Positions 57,801 to 64,000 of a stretch of DNA of 64,000 nt are shown here, piece by piece. The notes beneath the pieces are model-generated. The model was not told the DNA's origin. It saw only the letters and a program-made list of their open reading frames with translations, and did not search any database. Numbering within the stretch: the stretch's first letter is position 1; every line of letters begins with the position of its first letter. A program made the position numbers and the translations under genes. Source of the DNA: Mucilaginibacter aquaedulcis. Lineage in GTDB: Bacteria > Bacteroidota > Bacteroidia > Sphingobacteriales > Sphingobacteriaceae. The stretch spans positions 248,001 to 312,000 of the forward strand of contig NZ_JAUFPR010000001.1 in NCBI RefSeq assembly GCF_030409325.1. The letters are read 5' to 3'.

Positions 57801-60800
57801 GGCTATTGGCTCATTATCAAATTTTTGATTATCTGCGCGTTCTACTTCATCACTGCTTTCATTTAAATTCAGCACAGAAGTTAACAGGTGATCTCTCAAC
57901 GAATTTATTGTTGGGTAGTTAAAGGCTATGGTGGGCGGCAAAGCTACGCCAAGCTCCCGCACAAGTTTGTTTTTGAACGCCATTGCAATCATCGAATCCA
58001 TCCCCATTTCGGCAAAGCCGGTTTCGCGGTCGGGTAATTTGCCGTTCTCAAAACCCAATATATCGGCCAGTGTGGTTTCCAGAAATACGCCTAATGTTTC
58101 TGTTCTTCCCTGAACTGATATTTTTTCAAGATCATTCCGTAGATGCGATTGGTCAACTGCAACAGCACTATGCTTAATGAGGCTATTCAGGAAATATTGT
58201 CCTTCTCCTATTTCTTTATGGTACTGCTCCCAATCCACGTCAATAACTCCCGCCGAGGTATTCTCGGTTGTCAATAGGTATTCCAAAGCGGCAAAAGCAG
58301 TTTCGCTATCCAATAAGTTGATACCCAAATGGCTTATATAAGCCTGTGATTCCTGATTCAAAGTTTGCGCCATACCCCTATCTTTCCATGGCCCCCAGCT
58401 GATCACCGTAGCCGGTAATCCCATTGCACGACGGTAGTGGCTTAACCCCTCGATGTAATTGTTGGCTGCTACGTAATTGGCTTGTCCTGCAAAGCCCAAT
58501 AAGGCAGCGGCCGAAGAGTAGCTCACAAAAAAGTCGAGTTGTTTATGTTGGGTAAATTCGTGTAAAAGCCAGCCCCCATCTATTTTGGGATGCATTACCC
58601 GCATCATGCTTTCATGATCCTGGTTTATCAGCAATCCATCGGCTATGATACCGGCGGCGTGAATAACACCTTTCAATTCGCGACCGCCACTTTCAATTTC
58701 GGCGAACACCCGCTCCATATCTACCCGGTTGCCAACATCGGCCTTTACAATTCTTATGCTTGTTTGGGGAGAAATCGCAGCTATTGTTTCCAGCGTGTTT
58801 TTATCTCCGCCATTGCGGCTTAACAATATTATTTCTCCGGCTCCTTTTTGAGTCAACCACTGGGCTGTTGCTATGCCGAGCGCACCCGTTCCACCGCTTA
58901 TGAGATAACAAGCTTCTTTTTTCGCCTGGAATATGCCTGCCCTTGTTAAAGTTGGCATACTTTCGAGCCGGGCTACGTATCTTTTATCATCACGATAAGC
59001 AACTCTGTCTGATGCTATCATTCCGCCAAGCTCGGGCACAATGTTGCCTATATCACCCTTGTAATCCAGTATTACGGGTTTGTATTGCGGCATTTCGTTA
59101 CGCATTACGGTTATTATTCCGCTTACTGCCGCTTGTGCCGGTATTACGTTTTCATTGGTATCAATATTTTGTGCCCTGGATGTAAGTACCCATAACCTGC
59201 ATGCCGTTCCTGTTTCATTGCCGCAAAGCGCCCTGATCGTTTGTAACAGGTAATCAAACTCTTCGGCTATAGCAGCTGATGTGGCGTTAGCTGTCAGATC
59301 AAGGCAGCGTCCGTAAACTATCCCCGTAATTCCTGAAGCTATCGCGTTTGCAACAAGCTCAGAATAACCTGACGGCTTCACATCTGCATTTACCGTTGTT
59401 ACCTTTGCCCCGCGGGCTATAAGTAAAGCCGATAATTCAGCCATACGGCCTTCTACATCCATAAATAAGAGCCAGCTACCAGGTGTGCCATTAAGTCCCT
59501 CGCCGGGGGCCAATGGTTGAAGCTTCCAGTTCATTTGATATAAAAGATTCTGCAACAAAGCATTTCCCGTTTCAGGGCTATACCTGTTTATCAGACCCTG
59601 TACCATTTTAGGTAGCAGCTTTGTTTCGGCTTCACTAAACTGTATTTCTGTGCTTAGTAATTGCGTTAACTCTTCAATATTATTAGAGTTCAGCAATTTC
59701 AGCAGATCGCTTGGCGAGGCCTGCCCTTTTGTTTCATTCTCTATGGCAACCCAATACCTGCTGCGCTGAAAGGGATAAGTGGGCAGTTGCACCTTTTTGC
59801 GCTTGCCGCCCCAATAAGCTTCCCAATTAATTTTGCAACCTGCCGCATACATGGCCGACAGACTTTGTGATAGCTGCTCCCGGCCATCGTTAACCCGCCT
59901 TAGTGATGGCAGCCATAATTCTTTTTCTTCTTTACTTCCCTGGCATTGCATACCTAATGACAATAAAACAGGTTTAGGGCCAATTTCCAGGTAAATATCT
60001 ATTTGCTCATTTCCCAGAGTATCCATGCCACCTAAAAAGTTTACCGGGGCCAGGATGTGATTTATCCAGTAAGCTGCGGAAGCTATCTCCGCCTCTGCTA
60101 TTTTACCGTTAACCAGGGATACTAATGGTATAGCCGGTGTCTGATAATCTATCTGCTCTGCAATTTCCTTGAACTGGTTAATGATCGGTTCCATTAACGT
60201 GGAGTGAAACGCGTGCGATACATCCAGCCGAATAGTCTTAATTTCTGATTGATTCAGTTGCTCCTCTATACTATCAAGACTTGCTATCTCTCCTGAAACT
60301 ACAACCTGCAGCGGACTATTAATGGCTGCTATCGATAGTTTGCCGTCATATTCCATTAACAAAGGCTCTACCTGCCCAGCTGATGCGTACACACTCATCA
60401 TGCCGCCCCCTTTGGGTAAACTCCCCATGAGCCTTCCACGGTTGGCAATTAACCGCATTCCATCTTCCAGACTAAAAACCCCTGCAATACAAGCTGCCGC
60501 GTACTCACCTACACTGTGCCCAAGTAAAACATCTGGTATTATTCCCCATGACTTCCAAAGCTGAGCCAGCGACCATTCCAATGAAAAAAGTACCGCTTGT
60601 GTGTAGGTGGTATCATTGATAGATGTCTGTTCATCCTCAGCATAAATTACATCCAGCAACGATGTATTGTAGTAAATGGAGAACAATTCATTACAGTGGT
60701 CTAATGCATCACGAAAAACCGGTTCCTGGTTATAAAGCTCGCGCCCCATGCCTGCATATTGAGAACCCTGCCCGGTGAATAAAAATGCTACCCGGGGTTG

Positions 60801-63800
60801 TTTGTTGGATGCTGCATGACCTGTATATATGCCTTTCGGAGATTCACCGGAAAGCCATGCTCTCAAGCGCTGACTAATCTCCTCGCTATTTTTACCGTTT
60901 ATTGCAAGCCGGTGGGTAAAATCAGCCCTCCCAACCGCGGCTGTAAAACAAATATCTGCTAAGCTGTTATTATCCACGCCTGCTGATAATTGATTTAAAT
61001 ATTGTTCTGCCAAAGCTTGTAACTCTTCATGGTTACGGGCCGATAAAGGAAGCAGGAAAGTATCTGCTATTTCCGATTGTTCATCAACGGCAGGAGCTTC
61101 TTCTATTATGGCGTGAGCATTAGTACCCCCAAATCCAAACGAACTTACGGAGGCAATTCTTTTTTCGGCAGAAGACTGCCAATTGGTACGCTGATGTGCG
61201 ATTTGCAATCGGTCATCCGTCCACAGTATTAATGGGTTAAGTTTGCTAAAATTTATATGAGGCGGAATTTCCTTATGCCTGAGCGCCAATACTAACTTGA
61301 TAACACCGGCTATGCCCGCGGCAGATTCCAGATGACCGATGTGGGGCTTTACAGAACCAATTATGCAGGGATTATCTTCTGTTCTTCCATCAAGCAAAAC
61401 AGAGGAAAAAGAATTTACTTCAATAGGGTCGCCGAGAGAGGTGCCGGTACCATGTGCCTCTATATAAGATATCTGGGCAGGTTTTACACCTGCATTTGAC
61501 AAGGCCTGCCTGATAACATTTACCTGCGAGGGACCATTAGGAGCGGTTATGCCATTACTGTGGCCATCCTGGTTAATAGCAGTGCCGCGTATAACTGCCT
61601 GTATTCTATCACCGTTGGCAATAGCATCTTCCAGTCGCTTTAATACAATAATGCCGCAGCCTTCGCCACGCACATAGCCATTGGCAGCAGCATCAAAGGT
61701 TTTACATTTACCATCGGGTGCAAGCATCCCGGCTTTCGCGAATACGATACTCAGATCAGGATTTAATATCAGGTTTACCCCTCCGGTTATAGCCACATTT
61801 ATCTCGCCAGTGCGTAAAGCCTGGCAAGCCTGATGTAGTGCTACCAATGAAGAAGAACAAGCCGTATCAACCGCTATACTTGGCCCTTTGGCATTTAAGA
61901 AATATGAGAGCCTGTTGGCCGCAATACTCAACGCATTGCCGGTGCCCGCATACTCATCAAAGCGGCTTGTTGAATTAGCTTGAATTTTCTGGTAATCATT
62001 ATTACTTATACCGATATAAACGCCTGTTTGATATTCAGGAAGCTGTTGCGGCGGCATACCGGCATCTTCCAAAGCTTCCCAGGTAACTTCGAGCAACAGC
62101 CTTTGCTGAGGATCCATTGCCGATGCCTCACGCGGAGAGATACCAAAGAATGAGGGGTCAAATAATGAAGGATCATCTAAGAAACCTCCCCAGGTAATAG
62201 TATTTAAAATGGTTTTGTCCTCAACTAATTTATCCAGATCTGTTTCCTTCCACCTGCCTTCGGGTAACTTGCGTACGGCGCTTACTTCATTCTTCAACAA
62301 CTCCCAAAAAGCATCCGGAGAGCCGGCCATCGGGAACCTGCAACCTATCCCTACAATGGCAATGGCGCTGCTCCCTGTCAAATTATTTTTCTGTTCAATA
62401 ACAGTTTCAAAGGCTTTGTCATTGGCTAAATATTCAGCCAGGTCACGAATTGTAGGATAGTTGTAAACCAGCGTAGCTGCTAACTTTCGGTTAAGCAAAT
62501 TACCTAAGGCTCCTGTCATTTCAGCGGCAAATAAGGAGTCCATGCCCATGGTTTCAAAGGCATCGGTCGTATTTATTGATCGCAGGTCAAGGTTCATTTC
62601 CCTGGCAATCATCCCGCTTATCCAGTCTTCTATGGTTTTAGTATCAAATGTTTTTTCATCCTGAACCGCTTTCGCCTCTTCAGAAACAGCCGTTTGCTCA
62701 ACCTTGTTCTGCCATTCGGCTACGGTGGTCAGGGTATTACCTAAAAATGCCTCTTTACATGCTTTCCGCTGGATTTTTCCACTTGAGGTTTTAGGCAGCG
62801 AAGCAGGCATCAATAACCAAATGGCATGTACCTGTAATTCATGATTTAAGGAAACCTGTTTACGTACGGCTGCAAATACTTCCTCGGCATTTAAAGTTGA
62901 AAGATGTCCGCGATTAACTTCATTTACTATTACCAGCTGTTCTTTACCATCAACTTCTATGCTAAAAGCTGCACCACCGTCCTGCTTTAAAGCAGGATGG
63001 CTTTTTTCGGCTGTTGTTTCAATATCCTGTGGATAATGATTTAACCCCCTGATTATGATAAGATCTTTAAGCCTGCCGGTAATAAATAATTCATCTTTAT
63101 GATAGAAACCCAAATCGCCGGTACGTAGAAATGGGCCATCCCCTGTATCCTTCAGATAAGCTTTAAAAACCTCTTCAGTTTCTTTTTCCCTTTCCCAATA
63201 CCCTAATGCACAGGTAGGGCCACCTATCCAGATTTCACCTACATGACCAGGTTTAGCCAGTTCCATTGTTTCAGGATCAACGATGACTATTTTGGTATCC
63301 AACACGTATGAACCGTGCCCTGCAAAATATTGGGAGCCCTCCTCACCATGGTTCATTTCAACTACCCGGTTATTTTCAAGAGCCGCCGAATTAACGGAAA
63401 GAAAAACTACCGGCTTGCTTTTATGAATGGTTGATACTTTAAGTGTTGACTCCGCTAAACCATAAGCCGGGGTAAACGCTTCGGACTTAAACCCATATTG
63501 TTTATATATTTCTGAAAACTCCTTTATCGTTTCTACCCTTACCGGTTCGGTACCTATCATCACCATTTCGAGGCTGCTTAGATCCAGATCTTTAATTTGA
63601 TCTGTAGTGGTGTTTTTACAGCACAAAGCATAGGCAAAATTGGGAGCCGGGCTATGTGTGGCCTTATATTTAGATATAGCCTCCAGCCAGCGTACCGGCC
63701 GTTGAATAAACGAAGCCGGAGCCATCAGGTAGCATGGAAAACCGTTGTATAAGGGCTGCAACAAACCATAAATTAATCCCAGATCATGAAAAATGGGCAG

Positions 63801-64000
63801 CCAGGTAACCATTACGCTATTCTCACTATGCTCATAAGTTGCGTCAAGATCCTGCAGGTTATAAATAATGTTTTTGTGAGTAACCATAACTCCCTTGGGC
63901 GTGCCTGTTGACCCTGATGTGTATTGCAGATAAGCTATTGAGCTTTCGGATATACTTATTTCTATGTAATCCTGACCTTTCGCATCAGTATCCTGATCAG
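48873..64000 (-). CDS. Hybrid PKS-NRPS starter megasynthase, 5' end beyond the window
   Basis: More than 5,040 residues; the frame stays open past 64000. Order (approximate nucleotides): fatty acyl-AMP ligase (62760-64000; YTSGSTGTPKGV, YGLAESTLKVS), ACP (Ser codon 62535), KS (61095-62375; Cys codon 61857), malonyl-type AT (59755-60790; GHSVGE, HAFHS), KR (58390-59520; SGGTGALG, NYVAANN), ACP (57993), KS (56540-57815; Cys 57294), decayed AT (55450-56245), ACP (55197), PLP aminotransferase (53470-54760; Lys codon 53985 in TYGKVPGGG), C (HHIIIDGW), A (code D-F-T-K-I-G-E-I-G, Asn-like), T (50415), C (FHHIVLDGW). It activates a fatty acid, extends it twice, converts the last beta-keto group to an amine and acylates the first amino acid. 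Similar enzymes start iturin and mycosubtilin synthesis, without the KR module. Confidence 0.95.
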   Translation of the reverse strand, partial: DQDTDAKGQDYIEISISESSIAYLQYTSGSTGTPKGVMVTHKNIIYNLQDLDATYEHSENSVMVTWLPIFHDLGLIYGLLQPLYNGFPCYLMAPASFIQRPVRWLEAISKYKATHSPAPNFAYALCCKNTTTDQIKDLDLSSLEMVMIGTEPVRVETIKEFSEIYKQYGFKSEAFTPAYGLAESTLKVSTIHKSKPVVFLSVNSAALENNRVVEMNHGEEGSQYFAGHGSYVLDTKIVIVDPETMELAKPGHVGEIWIGGPTCALGYWEREKETEEVFKAYLKDTGDGPFLRTGDLGFYHKDELFITGRLKDLIIIRGLNHYPQDIETTAEKSHPALKQDGGAAFSIEVDGKEQLVIVNEVNRGHLSTLNAEEVFAAVRKQVSLNHELQVHAIWLLMPASLPKTSSGKIQRKACKEAFLGNTLTTVAEWQNKVEQTAVSEEAKAVQDEKTFDTKTIEDWISGMIAREMNLDLRSINTTDAFETMGMDSLFAAEMTGALGNLLNRKLAATLVYNYPTIRDLAEYLANDKAFETVIEQKNNLTGSSAIAIVGIGCRFPMAGSPDAFWELLKNEVSAVRKLPEGRWKETDLDKLVEDKTILNTITWGGFLDDPSLFDPSFFGISPREASAMDPQQRLLLEVTWEALEDAGMPPQQLPEYQTGVYIGISNNDYQKIQANSTSRFDEYAGTGNALSIAANRLSYFLNAKGPSIAVDTACSSSLVALHQACQALRTGEINVAITGGVNLILNPDLSIVFAKAGMLAPDGKCKTFDAAANGYVRGEGCGIIVLKRLEDAIANGDRIQAVIRGTAINQDGHSNGITAPNGPSQVNVIRQALSNAGVKPAQISYIEAHGTGTSLGDPIEVNSFSSVLLDGRTEDNPCIIGSVKPHIGHLESAAGIAGVIKLVLALRHKEIPPHINFSKLNPLILWTDDRLQIAHQRTNWQSSAEKRIASVSSFGFGGTNAHAIIEEAPAVDEQSEIADTFLLPLSARNHEELQALAEQYLNQLSAGVDNNSLADICFTAAVGRADFTHRLAINGKNSEEISQRLRAWLSGESPKGIYTGHAASNKQPRVAFLFTGQGSQYAGMGRELYNQEPVFRDALDHCNELFSIYYNTSLLDVIYAEDEQTSINDTTYTQAVLFSLEWSLAQLWKSWGIIPDVLLGHSVGEYAAACIAGVFSLEDGMRLIANRGRLMGSLPKGGGMMSVYASAGQVEPLLMEYDGKLSIAAINSPLQVVVSGEIASLDSIEEQLNQSEIKTIRLDVSHAFHSTLMEPIINQFKEIAEQIDYQTPAIPLVSLVNGKIAEAEIASAAYWINHILAPVNFLGGMDTLGNEQIDIYLEIGPKPVLLSLGMQCQGSKEEKELWLPSLRRVNDGREQLSQSLSAMYAAGCKINWEAYWGGKRKKVQLPTYPFQRSRYWVAIENETKGQASPSDLLKLLNSNNIEELTQLLSTEIQFSEAETKLLPKMVQGLINRYSPETGNALLQNLLYQMNWKLQPLAPGEGLNGTPGSWLLFMDVEGRMAELSALLIARGAKVTTVNADVKPSGYSELVANAIASGITGIVYGRCLDLTANATSAAIAEEFDYLLQTIRALCGNETGTACRLWVLTSRAQNIDTNENVIPAQAAVSGIITVMRNEMPQYKPVILDYKGDIGNIVPELGGMIASDRVAYRDDKRYVARLESMPTLTRAGIFQAKKEACYLISGGTGALGIATAQWLTQKGAGEIILLSRNGGDKNTLETIAAISPQTSIRIVKADVGNRVDMERVFAEIESGGRELKGVIHAAGIIADGLLINQDHESMMRVMHPKIDGGWLLHEFTQHKQLDFFVSYSSAAALLGFAGQANYVAANNYIEGLSHYRRAMGLPATVISWGPWKDRGMAQTLNQESQAYISHLGINLLDSETAFAALEYLLTTENTSAGVIDVDWEQYHKEIGEGQYFLNSLIKHSAVAVDQSHLRNDLEKISVQGRTETLGVFLETTLADILGFENGKLPDRETGFAEMGMDSMIAMAFKNKLVRELGVALPPTIAFNYPTINSLRDHLLTSVLNLNESSDEVERADNQKFDNEPIAIIGMGCRFPGANSPDEFWELLANGRDAIREVPADRWDIERYYDADQNKPGKTYARHGGFIYQVDQFDSKFFGISPNEADHIDPQQRLLLEVSWEALENAGIAPDQLNKSLTGVFVGIGQSDYGQYHFEDSRVNDMNIYTGTGNSHSFAAGRLSYFLGTQGPSISVDTACSSSLVTVNMACQSLRNGESNLAIAGGVQLMLSPQSSIFLSKSKVLSPDGKCKTFSDEANGYVRGEGCGVVVLKRLSDAIRDNDHILSVVRSVAINHDGRSSGLTVPNGQSQESLIRKAMETARVNPADISYLEAHGTGTALGDPIEMEAIAHTLAKNRNEPLLVGSVKTNIGHLEHAAGIASLIKVTLAMRHRQIPAHLNFKTPSSLIDWGKIAVKIPVNLTPWSPLTGKRVAAISSFGLSGTNAHLIIEEAPVKIKQHKPFERPAHVFTLSAKNEAALKELADHYLDLFQNSRSISLADICFSENVGKAKMAQRLAFSTVNVSEAIQKLNSFKNEDGKENVFSDRVSGADNTVAFLFSGKNIQNAQAYRELFETHSVFRENLIKCNEFLKAYYDLPLIDTLFSVDTVKEPGYDPVYGQLAQFAIEYATAMLWLSWDIKPAYVTGWGVGEWAAACVAGVFALEDALALVSKMNNKDAFQKALNKVRFKEALIPVISNSTGKLCGKEIATAGYWIEQIASSGSSLKGVKELESRKCTILLAIGEDATLLDAIRNSLLSPRETRLLASAVPGKSVWQQLIECVAELFVAGLRVDFKKFDEPYNRQRVSVPNYPFQRKRHWNGPTNDSVPHIANVVFKSAAVGAPVAVTDGKVNKLRSVGNVIKPNRKAILQTLSEMVKLFSGLEATEDDFSISFMELGLDSLILVKMIDAIKEKFGIKLSLKQFFEETASINALTDYIQSADIKPEIEENLIPQHRPAEAEAIEHNETGSAILKKLEELSARITALEGSAITNVVKTDRAIKVSNPSGKLNFKAVKLQEEVPFTAQQVAFITAFAKRYNERTASSKAYAQKHRNVLADWINSIDFRLSIKELLYPIVSEWSSGSKFRDIDGNNYVDIGLGYGVNFFGNSPQFVKDALTAQLAEGIELATQSDMAGEVAQLIHELTGVERVVFSNTGTEAIMAALRIARTKTGKKKVVIFTGAFHGTFDGVLVQMETIGKEFFSSPIGPGIPQGYADDMMVLTLGADESLRIIEEHAHELAAVLVEPVQSRRPGFQPVEFLKKLREVTQKGAIALIFDEIITGFRIHPGGAQAYFGIYADIVTYGKVPGGGMPIGIIAGKKEYIDVIDGGWWQYGDNSYPAVGMTFFSGTFCKHPLTMAATKACLLKMKHEGPVLQDRVTQLTAYFASVLNEFFTDAAVPIKIVHFGSLFRFESFGKYSLVFEPIEMNLLFYLMMEKGVYTWERRVCFFSTEHSYEDADIIIEVVKRSIHELLDNGFFAAREQINVPESKLAIEKSKVITCELTDAQRQLMLLTELNDNGSQAYNLSTTLRFEGDLNKQLLQNALDYVVARHEGLRTFIDMAVEEQRIVPKLTYTITYTNKTGVSEAEKQEVEKQWMTAGSSAKFHLMEAPLFRLAVLELPESEFLLQFTGHHIIIDGWSLVQVLSEISTYYNGFVSGTPVQLVEPMSFRDYADLLSQSLIEPEMAKKQNYWNEKLSAIAASLQLPADFPQPVNKSYAAARCTRKFAQSFSRKIKEFSKHNGCTPFMLMISAYSAFLHRYCSTDELIIGMPSSGRNFEGDKEVVGYCANLLPFLSRYNSEQSFLDFLQSAKKEIIDCYENQSYPFAKILDDLSQNGNNPRGPLVSVTFNFNPIAEFPEFAGLETEWIPTPISFAPFDLFFDITVLPDGMVLDCDYNAEKFLPETVFGLLESFEAFLTGLLDDPDKPIGLTPMVTPNTRKLILEDWNDTDHEFFTEETVVGLIDKQAQINPRAIAIVDGAHNITYEELDRSAVQLAALLISKGVMPGDALGIYMGRSANWIIAILGILKAGGVYVPLDVNLPDSRLEFIIEDAGMKLILADDKCIDKAINMGIPALNLDQPVALDSNIDITLPQSNSERNCYIIYTSGSTGTPKGCAITHRNLVNYLTWASTYYFAPGKPVNSALFTSLSFDFTATPIFCCLTSGGSLEVYPEEIEAADVISTCLRNDKNYSFLKLTPAYLSLMNDVAANGSNIDTIILGGEAVLTAHVTVLKRVLPFAKVYNEYGPTEATIGCIVKELHTTDAQVLIGKPISNMRIYIIDKNEQLVPVGVPGEICLAGVGLSKGYINRDELTRQKFVKNPFEPGQIMYKTGDTGRWLANGEIEYLGRTDEQVKIRGFRIEPGECTSALVLHPDIKEAVVLALPAADGLEKELVAWFIPKNKEVVPSTVQLQSFLLLRLPQYMIPVRFIQLDEIPLTANGKIDKAQLPLTGNVDTNEAEVVLPQTPTEIIVAKIWAEVLGVENPGMTDNFFAAGGHSLKAAKMVAAISRECGVKIPLKAIFSTKNLGELAALAELSEAEVYEDIPHLPAADDYQLSHPQKRIWIANQLSENPGMFNMIAFYEIKGNLNIKAFSKALELIVERHDILRTVFSSNTGEPRQRILKPEENAFEMRFIDLSDKADAAERAMELLYEENIQPFDLQRGPMLRATLCLVNEGDYRFAINFHHIVLDGWSTGLFVEEFSENYALLTKNMLVQREPLKVQYRDFAAWQNKALASGQTEKSKQYWQQQLAGEMARLNLPVDRPRGANLTYDGKQLSFSVEKDLYDSLTHVAKKEGVTLYVTVLSAIYVMLSRYAGGDNILLGVESAERRHPDLQKMLGFFLNTIVLKAGINDNDSLTDTIKKVNEVVNNGLAHQDYPFDLLLHELKIPREQNRTPLFDVQVDFIPHLYDHNYDDGLTSGPELKMKYIAADVKITQYDISFLITDKGDFLKVDIVYNTQLFNESTIEMIAGNYKKTLAAIARNASIKVSSIQLDDKKPVATKKISLKLKL
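53470..54760 (-). other. Embedded PLP aminotransferase domain (GSAM type)
   Basis: About 430 residues inside the megasynthase. It shows the class III aminotransferase features VDIGLGYGVNFFG, VVFSNTGTEAIMAALRIART, LIFDEIITGFR and the PLP-binding Lys in TYGKVPGGGMPIG. In mycosubtilin-type systems this domain aminates the beta-keto acyl chain on the preceding ACP. A short Glu/Lys coiled-coil-like linker (LKKLEELSARITALEG) separates it from the ACP. Confidence 0.9.
55450..56245 (-). other. Decayed acyltransferase domain, catalytic residues lost
   Basis: The region aligns with AT1 at both ends (TVAFLFSGKNIQ versus RVAFLFTGQGSQ; GEWAAACVAGVFALEDAL; PNYPFQRKRHW). The GHSVGE elbow reads GWGVGE: His is Trp and the Ser codon at 55953-55955 is GGT (Gly). 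About 90 residues that would include the HAFHS motif and the substrate Arg are missing. The domain cannot load an extender unit. Confidence 0.88.

Noticed and set aside
48873..63887. Start of the megasynthase at the internal Met at 63887
   Set aside because: The frame continues upstream with the FAAL core motif YTSGSTGTPKGV ending just before it, so this Met is internal and the gene begins outside the window.
1..64000. CRISPR arrays, tRNA genes, insertion sequences and attachment sites
   Set aside because: None was seen on reading; the only repeats are the paralogous NRPS/PKS domains, the duplicated SGNH genes and the short locus motif.

Overview
The window comes from a Bacteroidota chromosome, most likely a Sphingobacteriaceae member (Mucilaginibacter/Pedobacter type). 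The evidence is a SusC/SusD pair, many secreted glycosidases with short signal peptides, A/T-rich leaders without strong Shine-Dalgarno sequences, and moderate GC content. The genus is an inference, because no rRNA gene is present. I saw no tRNA or rRNA gene, CRISPR array, insertion sequence or phage gene.

Region 1 (1-15.3 kb, minus strand) is a polysaccharide utilization locus. In transcription order it encodes SusC, SusD, a GH92 alpha-mannosidase, an SGNH/GDSL esterase, a GH38-type alpha-mannosidase, a second SGNH/GDSL esterase, an esterase-D-like hydrolase, a DUF5005-like secreted protein, and a second GH92 enzyme cut by the window start. The gene set suggests breakdown of an acylated alpha-mannoside glycan. 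A short motif (AAATCGRTTTAGC and variants) recurs upstream of susC (twice) and of both GH92 genes, so these units probably share a regulator.

Region 2 (15.6-19.7 kb) holds a GlxA-type AraC regulator that overlaps a divergent GAPDH gene (plus strand, ending in a strong terminator). A SnoaL-like protein and a GH28 pectinase follow on the minus strand.

Region 3 (19.7-64 kb, almost all minus strand) is a hybrid PKS/NRPS lipopeptide cluster. The assembly line is transcribed from beyond the right edge: FAAL-ACP-KS-AT-KR-ACP-KS-(broken AT)-ACP-aminotransferase-C-A-T-C, then (partial C)-A-T-E, then C-A-T-C-A-T-E-C-A-T, then TubC-C-A-nMT-T-TE. Downstream are a secreted beta-lactamase-fold hydrolase, a CmlA-like diiron hydroxylase, a MerR-like regulator and a type II thioesterase. 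After a short plus-strand island come a cyclic-peptide ABC exporter, an SPFH/prohibitin protein and an Sfp-type phosphopantetheinyl transferase. Module order, epimerase positions and condensation-domain types agree with each other. Read by colinearity, the product is a lipohexapeptide: a 3-amino-5-hydroxy fatty acyl group, then Asn-like, D-Asn-like, Asn-like, D-Xaa (hydrophobic), Gly and an N-methyl aromatic residue, probably ring-closed by the terminal TE. The layout resembles iturin/mycosubtilin synthetases but adds a reducing PKS module and N-methylation.
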